Below, one piece after another: positions 12,001 through 21,554 of a stretch of DNA of 27,961 nucleotides (positions within the stretch are counted from its first letter, which is position 1; every line of letters begins with the position of its first letter). A program made the position numbers and the translations under genes. Source of the stretch: Stagonosporopsis chrysanthemi. Taxonomy: Eukaryota; Ascomycota; Dothideomycetes; Pleosporales; Didymellaceae. The notes under the pieces were generated by a model. It worked only from the letters and a program-made list of their open reading frames with translations. It ran no database searches and was not told where the DNA came from. The stretch spans positions 1 through 27,961 of the forward strand of contig JAFISE010000296.1 in NCBI GenBank assembly GCA_022560025.1, read 5' to 3'.

Positions 12001-13044
12001 CTTCTTAGAGTACTACAGTGCTATAGAGACATACAATATCTCTATTAAATAGGCCTCTAGACACCTAGGTATTAAAAGAAACAAAGCAGCAGACAGACTT
12101 ACTAACCTAGAAGCCTAGCACCTATTACTCTTAACTAGAAAGGCAGCTATGCCTACACTCTTAGGTATTAAAATAATAGCCTGCAAGATGCTTTAGCACA
12201 CGCAACAGACCTAGTAGTCTAATAAGAAGACTAAGCTCTCTAAGTAGTATAAGAGCTAGGACTTAGACTATGCACTACGCAGCAGTCTAAAGAAGCTAGA
12301 CCTACTAAGAGCTACTTTAGCTAGGCTTTTCTCTATTTAATATATATATAGGGACTTTAATTAGTATTACTAAAAGTATAACTATAAGGACAAAAACCTT
12401 ACCTGCTTATATAGACAAGATAAGATACTAAAGTACCTTGTACTCTACTGCAAGACTCTAGAGACTTTTAGCTAATAGCTACTTTAACTACCTATACTAC
12501 TATCTAGCTAGGCTTAGAGCCTGTTATATACTGCAGAGCTGATTAAAGATTTAGAGGCCTTTAAGGCCTTTGTCTAGCTTATACAATACTACACTAAGAT
12601 CTGCTTCTGTTAGCTCCTGCAGCCTTGCAACAACAATAAGCAATACAGTACCTAGCAGAAGTAGGTCTAGTATATTAGCTACAAAGCTCTGTCTTTTTTT
12701 TTTTTTTTCTTTTTTTTTTATCTTCTTTCTTATATATATATACTTACTTACTTTCTCTTTTTCTTTTTCTCTTACCTTAGTATATAGATACCTTAAAACG
12801 CAAGGAAATTACCTTAATATATATATATTGCCTAGTCTCTCTAACTAGAAGAAGAGCTGTAGCTTTAAAATAGTAGCAATACCTGTACAGGTAAGAAATG
12901 CTTTCTAAGGTAGTATGTTAGCACTAGAGTTCTATAGCTTAGCACGTTGTATATACTCTTTAAGAAGCAAGATAGTAGACTTTATCTCTATTAACTAGAT
13001 ATAAAATAAATACTAACTAACTAACTAACTAACTTCTTTAACTT
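9007..13044 (+). mobile_element. LINE copy 3, 5'-truncated
   Basis: The copy starts inside the endonuclease domain. Sequence from 9008 (ATTAGCACCTAGG) lines up with position 4977 of copy 2, so ORF1 and the 5' part of ORF2 are missing. Such 5' truncation is the usual product of incomplete target-primed reverse transcription. The junction with copy 2 shares a few bases (CCTA). The 3' UTR has long T-rich tracts (about 12690-12780), a conserved terminal block (about 12873-13015), an ACTA/CTAA microsatellite (about 13010-13033) and the junction motif at 13034-13044. Its 3' UTR variant is closest to copy 4, so copies 3 and 4 belong to one subfamily. RIP is very heavy. Confidence 0.9.
9009..12612 (+). 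pseudogene. LINE copy 3 ORF2 fragment: partial endonuclease - RT - RNase H
   Basis: Frame-preserved ORF2 remnant lacking its N-terminus. Three checkpoints share one frame: the endonuclease start at 9017, the RT box at 10787-10798, and RNase H with its Asp at 11942-11944. The RT box reads YVDN, so both the Ala and the second catalytic Asp of YADD are changed. The Asp codon change (gacgac to gataat) fits loss of CpG to CpA and then TpA. Stops are dense throughout. Not functional. Confidence 0.83.
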
Positions 13045-13261
13045 ATAACCTACTACTAAATACTAACTTTTTAATTTTTAGGTCCTCTTTCTAGAGGCCT
13101 TAAAAATCTTAGCAAATTAACTAGGCCTACTGTAGCAACTTTAAAGACACGTCTAACTCCTTTCTTGCTCTTTACGCAACGCACAAAGAGGCGCATAGCA
13201 AAGATAATAGAGTTTTCTACTCTCTCTAGCTCTCTAACTTCTTAGTATATAGAGTCTCTAG

Positions 13262-13637
13262 TAGACTAGTAAATAGGTCTCTACATCGAGATCTTAGGAT
13301 CTGCAATATCTTAATAGGCTTACGCTTAATTTAGACAATTAGTAGCTTAAATTGTAGCTCTAACTAAGATCTATTTTTTATATATACAAAAACTTGAGCT
13401 AACTCTTTTAGTCAGCTAGATATCTTAGATTGGAGCTAAATGTAGAGACCTATCTCTTAGCAGCCTGGGTCATCAAATAACTTTTATTCTGCTAGACTAT
13501 TGGATATACTTTCTATACAAAAAATGTAGGTCTAAATTATAGCTATAAATTAAACCAACAATCTTTAGAATTGGCCTTGAACTGACAGAGATATTGAGAA
13601 TTTAAGATCCTGATAAGGAGACCTATTTGCCAGCCTA
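13262..13637. mobile_element. 376-bp MITE, copy A, hAT-type (8-bp TSD, inverted repeats)
   Basis: This non-autonomous DNA element is nested in the 5' region of LINE copy 4. Flanking 8-bp duplications are perfect: GTCTCTAG at 13254-13261 and 13638-13645. The left end reads TAGACTAGTAAATAGGTCTC. The reverse complement of the right end reads TAGGCTGGCAAATAGGTCTC, matching at 17 of 20 positions, and all three differences are transitions. Weaker inverted similarity continues inward to about 55 bp. Copy 2 lacks the insert at the corresponding place. There is no coding capacity. A second copy of identical length is at 27289-27664. Eight-base duplications point to the hAT superfamily, but no autonomous partner is visible here. 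Confidence 0.9.
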
Positions 13638-13699
13638 GTCTCTAGACTCTAAGTCTCTTTAATACCTTAATAACTGCGCTTTAGAACAGCTCTAGAGAG

Positions 13700-15190
13700 T
13701 CCTAAGTTATTAGGCCTTCTCTCTAAGCAGCCTAAACTCTAGTAAGAGCGCTTTTAAACTCTAAGTCTCTAATACTGTTTAATACTATATTACTAAGACT
13801 TAGAAGATTACCTAGCTATAGAATACTATTACTACTGCCTTTGTAGCAGCTGTAAATTATTACGCAGAAGGCTATTTTAACTCCTAAGAAGCTAGGATTG
13901 CTACAGAATTATAGTAGAGAGTTATTAGAGCTCTATCTTCTCTCTTCTAAAGCAATTCTCCCCCTAGCTTCTGTTAGAGCAGTAATACTAATTAAAGTAA
14001 CTCTAAAAGCTAAGAATTAAGACACTGCTCTTAGGTAGACGTAGCTAGAGACTCTTAAAACACAGTGCTAAGCAAAGGTAGTAGTAGGCCTTTAAACTCT
14101 GCTAGGTCTTAGCTTAACCTACTTTTTAAGCTAAAAAAAGACATTTAAATTTTTATTACAATCTTAAACCTATTAGTATAATTATAACAAGTTTCTTTTT
14201 TTATAATAAGATAAGTAGTATATAAAAGTATAGAAGGAATTACTTTTTAAAATATCTCTACTATATTACTAATTAATATAGGCTAGGTAATTATGCTAGT
14301 AAATAAAAATAATTAAAGATTAACTTTTAACTTAAGAAAACTAAGAGCTTATAGTAAAAGCTCTAAGCAGAGAGGTAATTAAGATTCTAGAACACTAGAT
14401 TAACTACGCTGTGTAAGGAGTACCTAGCTCTTTCTAGACTCTAGATAGTACTAAACTGCCTACTACTACCTAGCTAGTAGAAGAAGAGGTCTGCTTGCAA
14501 ACAAGTAAGCAGCTAGTTAGCTATAAGCTCTTATACTATAAAGCTAATTAGAATAGACTTACTATATAGATTATATTATATAAAGAGCTAGTCTACTTAT
14601 TCTAGCTCTTTAGTACTAGCTAATTCTTAAAAGAAATTTATAAACACTCTACTATTTAGAGATATAACCTAGACTGCTAGTAGTACTATAATATTACTTA
14701 CTATACATAAGTTGCCTACTATATATACTATAGAGACTGTATAAATAGACACTAAGAGCTTTATAGAGTAGACTATTACTATAAAGCTAAGTGTGCTAAC
14801 TACTATAGCTTATACTTAGCTAGTTACTCTAACTACCTAGCTACCTTCTGCTAGGTGCATAGACATATAATTAAGCCTACTAAGGCTAAACTAAATACTA
14901 TCTACTATATAAGCAGAGTAATATATTAGCATCTCTATAGAATAGTAGAGGCAACTTTTTACTAGACAATGCTGTAGTATAAAGGTACTCCTATAGAGGC
15001 TGCCTAAGAGATCCTAGCTCTCTACTTTTCTTTCTAAAGGCAAGTACCTAAGAAGAATAGTAGAGCAGCTATAATAGAAACAAGTAGTACTTCTTAAGCA
15101 TTCTTACCTACTAAAAGTAGAGAAAAAAAACTAAGACAAGCTACTGTAAGCTGTGCAAACCTAAATATAAGAGATATATCTACTAATAGT
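13700..15190 (+). pseudogene. LINE copy 4 ORF1 (Gag-like), heavily decayed
   Basis: Homologous to ORF1 of copy 2 over its length, with stops at most former Trp and Gln positions. The N-terminal part is recognisable near 13880-13925. The tract EEEVCLQTSKQ follows near 14475-14510, and the cysteine-rich knuckle region lies near 14685-14850. Several knuckle cysteines have become Tyr (TGC/TGT to TAC/TAT), as G-to-A mutation predicts. The N-terminal part and the knuckle part are in different frames (13891 against 14685), so there is at least one net indel, unlike ORF2. Boundaries are approximate. Confidence 0.7.
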
Positions 15191-15329
15191 CTATGCCTAT
15201 AACTAACTATCTATACTAACTTTTTAACCTTAGAAAAAAAAGACACTAGTATAAGTAATAAACTACTATCTATATACTAGAATACCTATATATACTCTCT
15301 GCTTATAATAAGTATTAACAGCCTAGCTA

Positions 15330-18300
15330 GTAAGGAAACTAACTCTATATATACTAGGCTAATATTAGCAGAAGCTCTCCTTACTATATTACTATACTAG
15401 AAGTAGCCTTCTAGAAAGGTATAGATATAGTATACGTCTAAGAACTCTTTACCTGTGCTAACTTAAGAACTTTTACTTACCTAGGCTATAGATACCTTGC
15501 ACCTATTAATACCTAGAATACTCTTAATATACTAGGCTTAACCTGCCCTAAAGTAATAATATATATCTATAAAGAGCACTACTTTAAACTCTAGGCTAAA
15601 GAAAGCCTTAATTACCTAGACTTGCTATAGGCTGTTGTAAACAGAGTCTTTATACTAAACTACTATAGACAGCTATATACCTCTAGCATAATATAGTATA
15701 TTATATATCTAATACTCTTTTAATAGTGCTTTATAGAGAGTAACTTTAATACTAAGTATAAGTCTTTTAACCTAGCTGCTAGCACAGCTAATAGGGGTGC
15801 TTAGCTAGCTAGATAGGCTGCTGCTACTTTTATAGACTATATTAGCATCTTAAGATAGCTAATATACTAAGTAGGCTAGGTTATTAATCTTACCTTCTTT
15901 AATGTCTTATTTACTTAATTACAAGTTAATACAAGTATATATAGTAGTTTAGACTATAAGATAATAGTAACCTATATTCTTACCTCTATAAAAAGTATAT
16001 AGTACCTAGATTAATACTACTACTAAGTTATAAAAGCAAGCTTACCTAAGTTTATAAAGCTTATTAAAATAAGTATCTAGAATATTCTAGACCAACTTAA
16101 AGCTTAAGGTATAGTATAGCTTAATAGATATATTATAATACTAATAGAAGTAGTTTAGCACTCTATAAAGATAGTAAGCAAGCTAGATTGCAAGTAAAAA
16201 CATACTGCACTATAGTAGACAAAAGAGTATAAAACAGCTTACTAAGCTTATAAACATGCTAGATAGTACTATAGTAGTAGCGCCCTACTAGAAGAAATAT
16301 AAGCCTTTAAGACAATAGTCTAATAGGCTAAAAGACAATACTAGAGATATATCCTTAACAATACTAAAGATAGTAAAGATCTATTTAAGGTAATTACTTA
16401 GTACAAGCTTATACTAAACTATTAAGACACTTCTCTTATAGTAGATAGTAAAACAATATCTAACTTTCTAGAGAAAGTAAAAGTACTTTAAGAGCAAGTC
16501 CTTAACTACTATATAGTAAAAGACAACCTTAGCTACTAACTAGAGTAGAAAGCAATAGTACCTTTCTCTTAGAGCACACACATCTTACTAGAAGAAGCTA
16601 AGCAAAATATAATAGAAGTTTTAAGCACCTTACTAGAAATAGACTACTCTACTATACAACTACTTTATACTTACTAAGCTTAGGTAAGAGAACTTATACA
16701 ATAAATCTTCTAGCAATACCTATAGCTTAACTACTTTCTAAGCTAGTAGAAGCTTGTAAAAGTAGCTATAATACCTAAGGTAAGAAAAAAAGATTAGATG
16801 TTACCTTAATTCTAGAGACTTATAGCACTCTTTTCTTGTATTAAAAAGAGCTTTAAAAAGATAGTAGCTAGAAGAATTATATAGACTACTATAACCTATA
16901 AGATCTCTAGCTTTTAGTATAAAAGTACTCTTTTAAAGTACTCTGCTATAGATCTAACTACAGCGTTTACTTATAATATAGAAGTAGTAGAGGTAAAAGG
17001 CTAGCATGTTATAATAGTAACCTTAGACATATAAGGCGCTTTTAATACTCTCTTTAAGAACTACCTACTATACTAGATAGCCTAACAAGGCTAGCTTTAA
17101 AGGACCTTCTTCTTTGTTAACTCTTTTCTTACTAATTAGAGGGTTTAAGTCTACCTAGACTAAGTTACTACTTCTAGCTACCTAGTTGCCTATAGTATAC
17201 TATAAAGCTTACCTCTTTCTCTAGTCTTATATACACTATACTTAGCAGAGCTACTATCTATAGATATAAAGAGAAGATTTAGATACGCAGATAATATATA
17301 CTTATATTAGGCCTTATACTTTCTTAATAAGAATATCTAGCTCTTAGTAGTAGATATATAATAGATTAAAGTATAGAGCACAGCTAATAAGGTTACCTTT
17401 ACCTTAGAAAAACAAGAAATAATCTACCTTACTTAATAGAAAAGCAGCTACGTACTACTCTGTATAGTAGACAAATATCTTACAATCTATCTAATCTTAC
17501 TAAATATATTAAGAACCTAGCTAGCCTTTTAATAGCTAGAGATCTAGTTTGACTACAAGCTTATCTTTAAGTACTACGTAGCTATATATAATATAAAAGT
17601 AGCTAAGGTAGCCTATTATATTTATAGCCTAGCAAATATAGCCTATAGACTACTAGCTAGCTTTTTTTATAAAGCTATAATAACCTATATATACCTATCT
17701 TTTTTATATAAAGCTAAGTGCTAGTACAAAGGTTATATAAAGCTTCTATATATACTAAAACCTAGTAATCCTACTAAGGTTAGCACTTATATAGAATAGT
17801 ATATAGTAGTTATAGACAAAACACTAGCTATAGCAGCTAGAAAGATTCTCTTAGTATAGTAAATAACTTTTATTACTACTTTCTTCTAAGATACTAGACT
17901 ACTCTTTACTACTAATATACTAAAAGAAGCTAAACTCTGCTTTGCAACATATCTACGCACAATAGATATAGAATACTTACTTGCTAGCTATATAGCAGCT
18001 ATAAAGATAAGTATAGGCAGGTTAGCTAGAAAGCTACAGTAAATACAGACTAAAGTCTAGTACCTAGGATCTTTACTGCCTAAGATTTCTAGAACAATAC
18101 TATTAGCTTTTTACTACTTACCTAGCTGCTAAATAGACTTAATAATTGGTATAGACAAAAAAAGTGCAGTAAAGGTATTTTAAGAATAGTAAGCTAACTT
18201 TCTACCTTTAGATATAACTATCTTCTTAGATAGATCTAAATAGTATATAAAAGATAGAGAAAAGTAGGTTACTTATAGCTTTGTAGTCTATTAAAATAAA

Positions 18301-19080
18301 AAGCAACTGTAGACTAGATATAGCTTACTTTACTCTACTATGCACGTCTTTAATACAGAAGCTGCTAGGGCATAGAGAGGCTTTTAATATACTATTAGAT
18401 AGCTAGTACTTTATACTTACTAAATCTAGCTATATATAGACAGTACCTTAGTTATATAGTGCTTTAAAAGCGTTATACTTTCTACCTTATAATAAGCCTT
18501 CTTAAAGTGCTATAGTACTATAGAGACATACAATATCTCTATTAAATAAGCTTCTAGATACCTAGGTATCAAAGAAAATAAAGTAGTAGATAGACTTACT
18601 AACCTAGAAGTCTAGTACCTATTACTCTTAACTAGAAAGGTAGCTATACTTATACTCTTAGGTATTAAAACAATAGCCTATAAGATGCTTTAGTACACGT
18701 AATAAACCTAGTAGTCTAATAAGAAGACTAAGCTTTCTAAGTAGTATAAGAGCTAGGACTTAGACTATATACTATATAGCAGTCTAAAGGAGCTAGACCT
18801 ACTAAGAGCTACTCTAGCTAGGCTCTTCTTTATTTAATCTATATATAGAGACTTTACCTAGTACTACTAAAAGTATAACTATAAGGACAAAAACCTTACC
18901 TACTTATATAGACAAGATAAGATACTAGAGTACTTTATACTCTGCTATAAGACTTTAAAGACCTTTAGCTAATAGCTGCTTTAACTACTTACACTGCTAT
19001 CTAGCTAGGCTAAGAGCCTAGCGTATACTGCAGAGCTAATTAAAGATCTAGAAGCCTTTAAAGCCTTTGTCTAGCTTATA
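15330..19080 (+). pseudogene. LINE copy 4 ORF2: endonuclease - RT - RNase H, nonsense-riddled
   Basis: Full-length ORF2 remnant. The endonuclease (15514), RT box (17284-17295) and RNase H Asp (18439-18441) all lie in the same frame, so no net indel occurred in about 2.9 kb. The RT catalytic box reads YADN, losing the second Asp. Stops are dense and of the TAG/TAA type. Near its 3' end, at 19089-19364, an unrelated insertion separates the last coding residues from the 3' UTR, which resumes at about 19372. Confidence 0.83.
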
Positions 19081-19088
19081 TAATACTA

Positions 19089-19364
19089 TAACAATATAAA
19101 ATACTAGAAGAGTCTAAATTGTATAGGTATCTACTATAAAGTGTATAAAAGCACTAGAATAAACTATAGAACTAGATCTCTATTCTTATAGGTTTTGTAT
19201 AAAAGAATACTTTAAAACTATCTATCTAAACTCTGTAGAGGCTTTTCTTCTTATACCTAGAAGCTTAGAGAAGACTGTACTAAGAAGTAGTTAAAAGACA
19301 GATCTAAGTTAGGTAGTTGTTAGATAATATAAGGTAAGCTTAAAGAACTAGGCTTGTTCTTATA
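19089..19364. mobile_element. 276-bp insertion of unknown type in the LINE copy 4 3' end
   Basis: Copy 3 is continuous here (tacaatactacactaag), while copy 4 has 276 extra bases between two AATACTA motifs (19082-19088 and 19365-19371), which look like a target-site duplication. The ends are weakly inverted (TATAACAA on the left; the right end reversed starts TATAAGAACAA). The exact border and duplication length (5 to 8 bp) cannot be fixed. There is no coding capacity. It could be a second MITE or a SINE-like element. It is RIP-degraded like its surroundings, so it is not recent. Confidence 0.6.
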
Positions 19365-19826
19365 AATACTACACTAAGATCTACCTTTATTAGCTCTTGT
19401 AGCCTTGCAACAGTAATAAGCAATACAGTACCTAGCAGAAGCAGGTCTAGTATATTAGCTGCAAAACTCTATCTTTTTTCTTTTCTTTCTCTTTTTTTTT
19501 TATCTTCTCTTCTATATACATATACTTACTTACTTTTTCTCTCTTTCTTTCTCTTACCTTAGTATATAGATGCCTTAAAACGCAAGGAAATTAATTTAAT
19601 ATACATATATTGCTTAGTCTTTTTAACTAGAAGAAGAGCTATAGCTCTAAAATAGTAGTAATACCTATACAGGCAAGAAATACTTTCTAAGATAGTGTGT
19701 TAGCACTAGAATTCTATAGCTTAGCATGTTGTATATACCCTTTAGGAGAGAAGATAGCAGACTTAATCTCTATTAACTAGACGTAAAATAAATACTAACT
19801 AACTAACTAACTAATCCTTCTAACCT

Positions 19827-20577
19827 AACGTTATCCTTTACTGCTTTGCTAAGCCTTCTCCCTAGGCCTCTGATGCTAGCAGAAGCTCTTCTTCAACTTA
19901 TTCTAGCAAAGATTGGCTTAAAATAGAGACCTTACTGCACAAGGTAGCTAAGGATAAGAGCAGTAAAGAGCTAAGGAAGATTAGCTGCTCTCTCTACTAC
20001 ATCTTAGTCAAAAACTAGCTACTCTACTATAAGATAGCAGGCCTAAAAGAGGTTCTTAAGACTTAGAAGAAGCACAAGAAGAAGAGCAAACCTCTTTACT
20101 TCTAGGAACCTAAGGAGTATTACAGTAGAGCAGTGTTTTACTCTCCTTGTAGGATTGATAAAGCACGCTAGTATAAGCAAGCAAAACAACAAGAAGCTAA
20201 GGCAGAAGAGGCTAGAAAAGCAGAGATGGCTGAACTCAGGCACGCTAATAAGCTATACAAGGAGCAACTAGCTCAGGGGAAGCGTGAGCAGCAGGCAAGG
20301 GAGAAGGAAGAGAAAGACTGTGTCAAAGCTAAGAAGGCAGAAGAAGTAGCCAAACGCAAGGCTGAAAAAGAACGTCAGAAGCAAGCTTATGACGCCCAGG
20401 AAGCTATACAATTGTCCTAAAGAGGCAATAAGACAGCTTCAAAAGCTTCTTTAGTAAAAAAAGAAGCCTGCGCGTCGTGCAGTAGGTGCTCGTAGTCATC
20501 CTATACCTGCGACGCCTCCTCCGCCTGCCCGCACCTACACTACCCCCAGCAGCCAAACAGCAACTCTATATAAGTAG
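19827..20577 (+). pseudogene. pogo/Fot1-like DDE transposase, C-terminal remnant
   Basis: This is the C-terminal region of a fungal DDE_1-type (pogo/Fot1-like Tc1-mariner) transposase. Visible pieces are LLHKVAKDKSSKELRKI near 19930, KKHKKKSKPL near 20070-20100, EPKEYYS.AVFYSPCRIDKAR near 20108-20170, and a long Lys/Glu/Ala-rich helical tail (20170-20417). This arrangement is typical of the region after the catalytic domain in these proteins. A stop follows AIQLS at 20418, and a Pro-rich tail continues in a shifted frame to about 20577 (ATPPPPARTYTTPSS). The catalytic DDE residues are missing because the LINE array replaces everything to the left. Mild RIP (TAG in place of CAG/TGG) is present. 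Subfamily not determined. Confidence 0.75.
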
Positions 20578-20689
20578 AATATATAAGAGAATATTGTTGC
20601 ATAGGTCTATGGAGTACTCCAACAAACTATCTCGCAATAACAACTATTGTGTGTGGCTCTATAGCCTCATTTTTGAGTGAGCTATTTTG

Positions 20690-20735
20690 GTGGTTCGGCG
20701 CATTGCGCGAATCCGCGCATTGCGCGCACAGACAC
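20690..20735. repeat. Candidate 3' terminal repeat of the pogo-like transposon
   Basis: About 110 bp beyond the transposase tail there is a CG-rich stretch with two near-palindromic units, GCGCATTGCGCG and CGCGCATTGCGCG, separated by four to five bases. Composition changes here from AT-rich transposon to normal host DNA. It is a reasonable place for the right terminal inverted repeat. The matching left end is outside the window or lost, so this is inference. Confidence 0.45.
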
Positions 20736-20861
20736 GGTAATCCTCGTTGGGCTCCACCAATCGTTGGGCTTCCAGCCACTCCAGTCACTGGACGCGGCGA
20801 AACGACCTCCGCAACATCGGCATGTGATCAAGTGTCATCACATTGCGACAACCTCCATGTC

Positions 20862-21452
20862 TACGTCGGGAGATTTGCGCGTCGCAACAATAGACCGTCT
20901 GCAAATGTCCTAGAAGACGTCTAGCGCGTCTATGACCTCGCAAAGGAGAAGGGATACCTACTCCCTAAGGTCTACCAGGGCAACTACAACCCTGTTGCGC
21001 GCCATCTAGATAAGGATCTCTTCCCTGTGCTGCGGAAGCTTGACATCCTCTTCTACTCGTATTCGCCGCTTGCGGGTCGGGTTTTAACTAAATCTGCGGC
21101 TGATCTGGACGCTGGCGTAGGCCGCTTTAGCAAAGACGCGCATGGCGGCATATACAGCAGCATGTATGATAAGCCCACGCTGCGTGAGGGGCTTAAGACA
21201 TGGAACTACATTGCAGATAAGGAGGGCATATGCAAGGCTGAGACAGCGTATAGGTGGGTTGCACACCACTCTGCGCTGGCGGAGGAGGACGATGCGGTGA
21301 TCTTTGGCACGAGCAAGCTCAGCCAAATTGAGCAGACGGCGGGGGGTATTAAAAAGGGGAAGCTAAGCGCTGAGACTGTCAAGAGCATCGATGCATTATG
21401 GGAGCATGTCAAGGCTGAGGCACCTCTGGATCAATCGCGCAGCAAGGCGTAG
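20862..21452 (+). pseudogene. Aldo-keto reductase (AKR7/aflatoxin aldehyde reductase-like), 5'-truncated
   Basis: This is the C-terminal half of an NADPH-dependent aldo-keto reductase. Family-typical segments in order are KEKGYLLPKVYQGNYNPVAR (near 20945-21003), FYSYSPLAG (near 21051-21077), GRFSKDAHGGIYSSMYDKP, AETAYRWVAHHSAL (near 21240-21280) and FGTSKLSQIEQT, ending APLDQSRSKA before TAG at 21450. The usual N-terminal half with the catalytic Asp-Tyr-Lys-His residues is absent. Upstream sequence is transposon-derived, so the gene was probably truncated by that insertion or a rearrangement. One in-frame TAG at 20922 sits where a Gln would fit. The rest of the frame is open for about 175 codons, so decay is limited. 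It converges with the minus-strand gene that follows. Confidence 0.82.
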
Positions 21453-21554
21453 ACTCGTCGGCGCTCGCGTCTTGGTTGGATTACTGGTATAGCGATGAAC
21501 CAACCCTTGGACTCTTCTTGAGCGTCTTCCTGCACAGATGTGACATGTCCTGTC

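Larger units (their letters stand above)
13045..19826 (+). mobile_element. LINE copy 4, full length, most decayed, with two nested insertions
   Basis: Complete copy of about 6.1 kb once the 376-bp MITE plus its 8-bp duplication and the 276-bp insertion near the 3' end plus its 7-bp duplication are removed. It contains a 5' region, ORF1 with knuckles, ORF2 with endonuclease, RT and RNase H, a T-rich 3' UTR tract (about 19470-19560), a conserved 3' block (about 19653-19790), a CTAA microsatellite (about 19795-19813) and the tail TCCTTCTAACCT ending at 19826. The DNA to its right is a pogo-like transposon remnant, which is probably the original target of the array. CpA and TpG are nearly absent, and TA and CTAG are hyperabundant. 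Confidence 0.88.

Noticed and set aside
12690..12780. The T-rich tract might be a poly(A) tail of an inverted retroelement.
   Set aside because: The tract is in the same place as pyrimidine tracts of the other LINE copies, and conserved LINE sequence continues on both sides.
1..19826. TAG codons at many conserved Trp and Gln positions could suggest a recoded stop codon.
   Set aside because: Both Trp and Gln become TAG/TAA, catalytic Asp becomes Asn, and Cys becomes Tyr, all explained by C-to-T/G-to-A at CpA-type sites. Copy 1 still has normal TGG and CAG.
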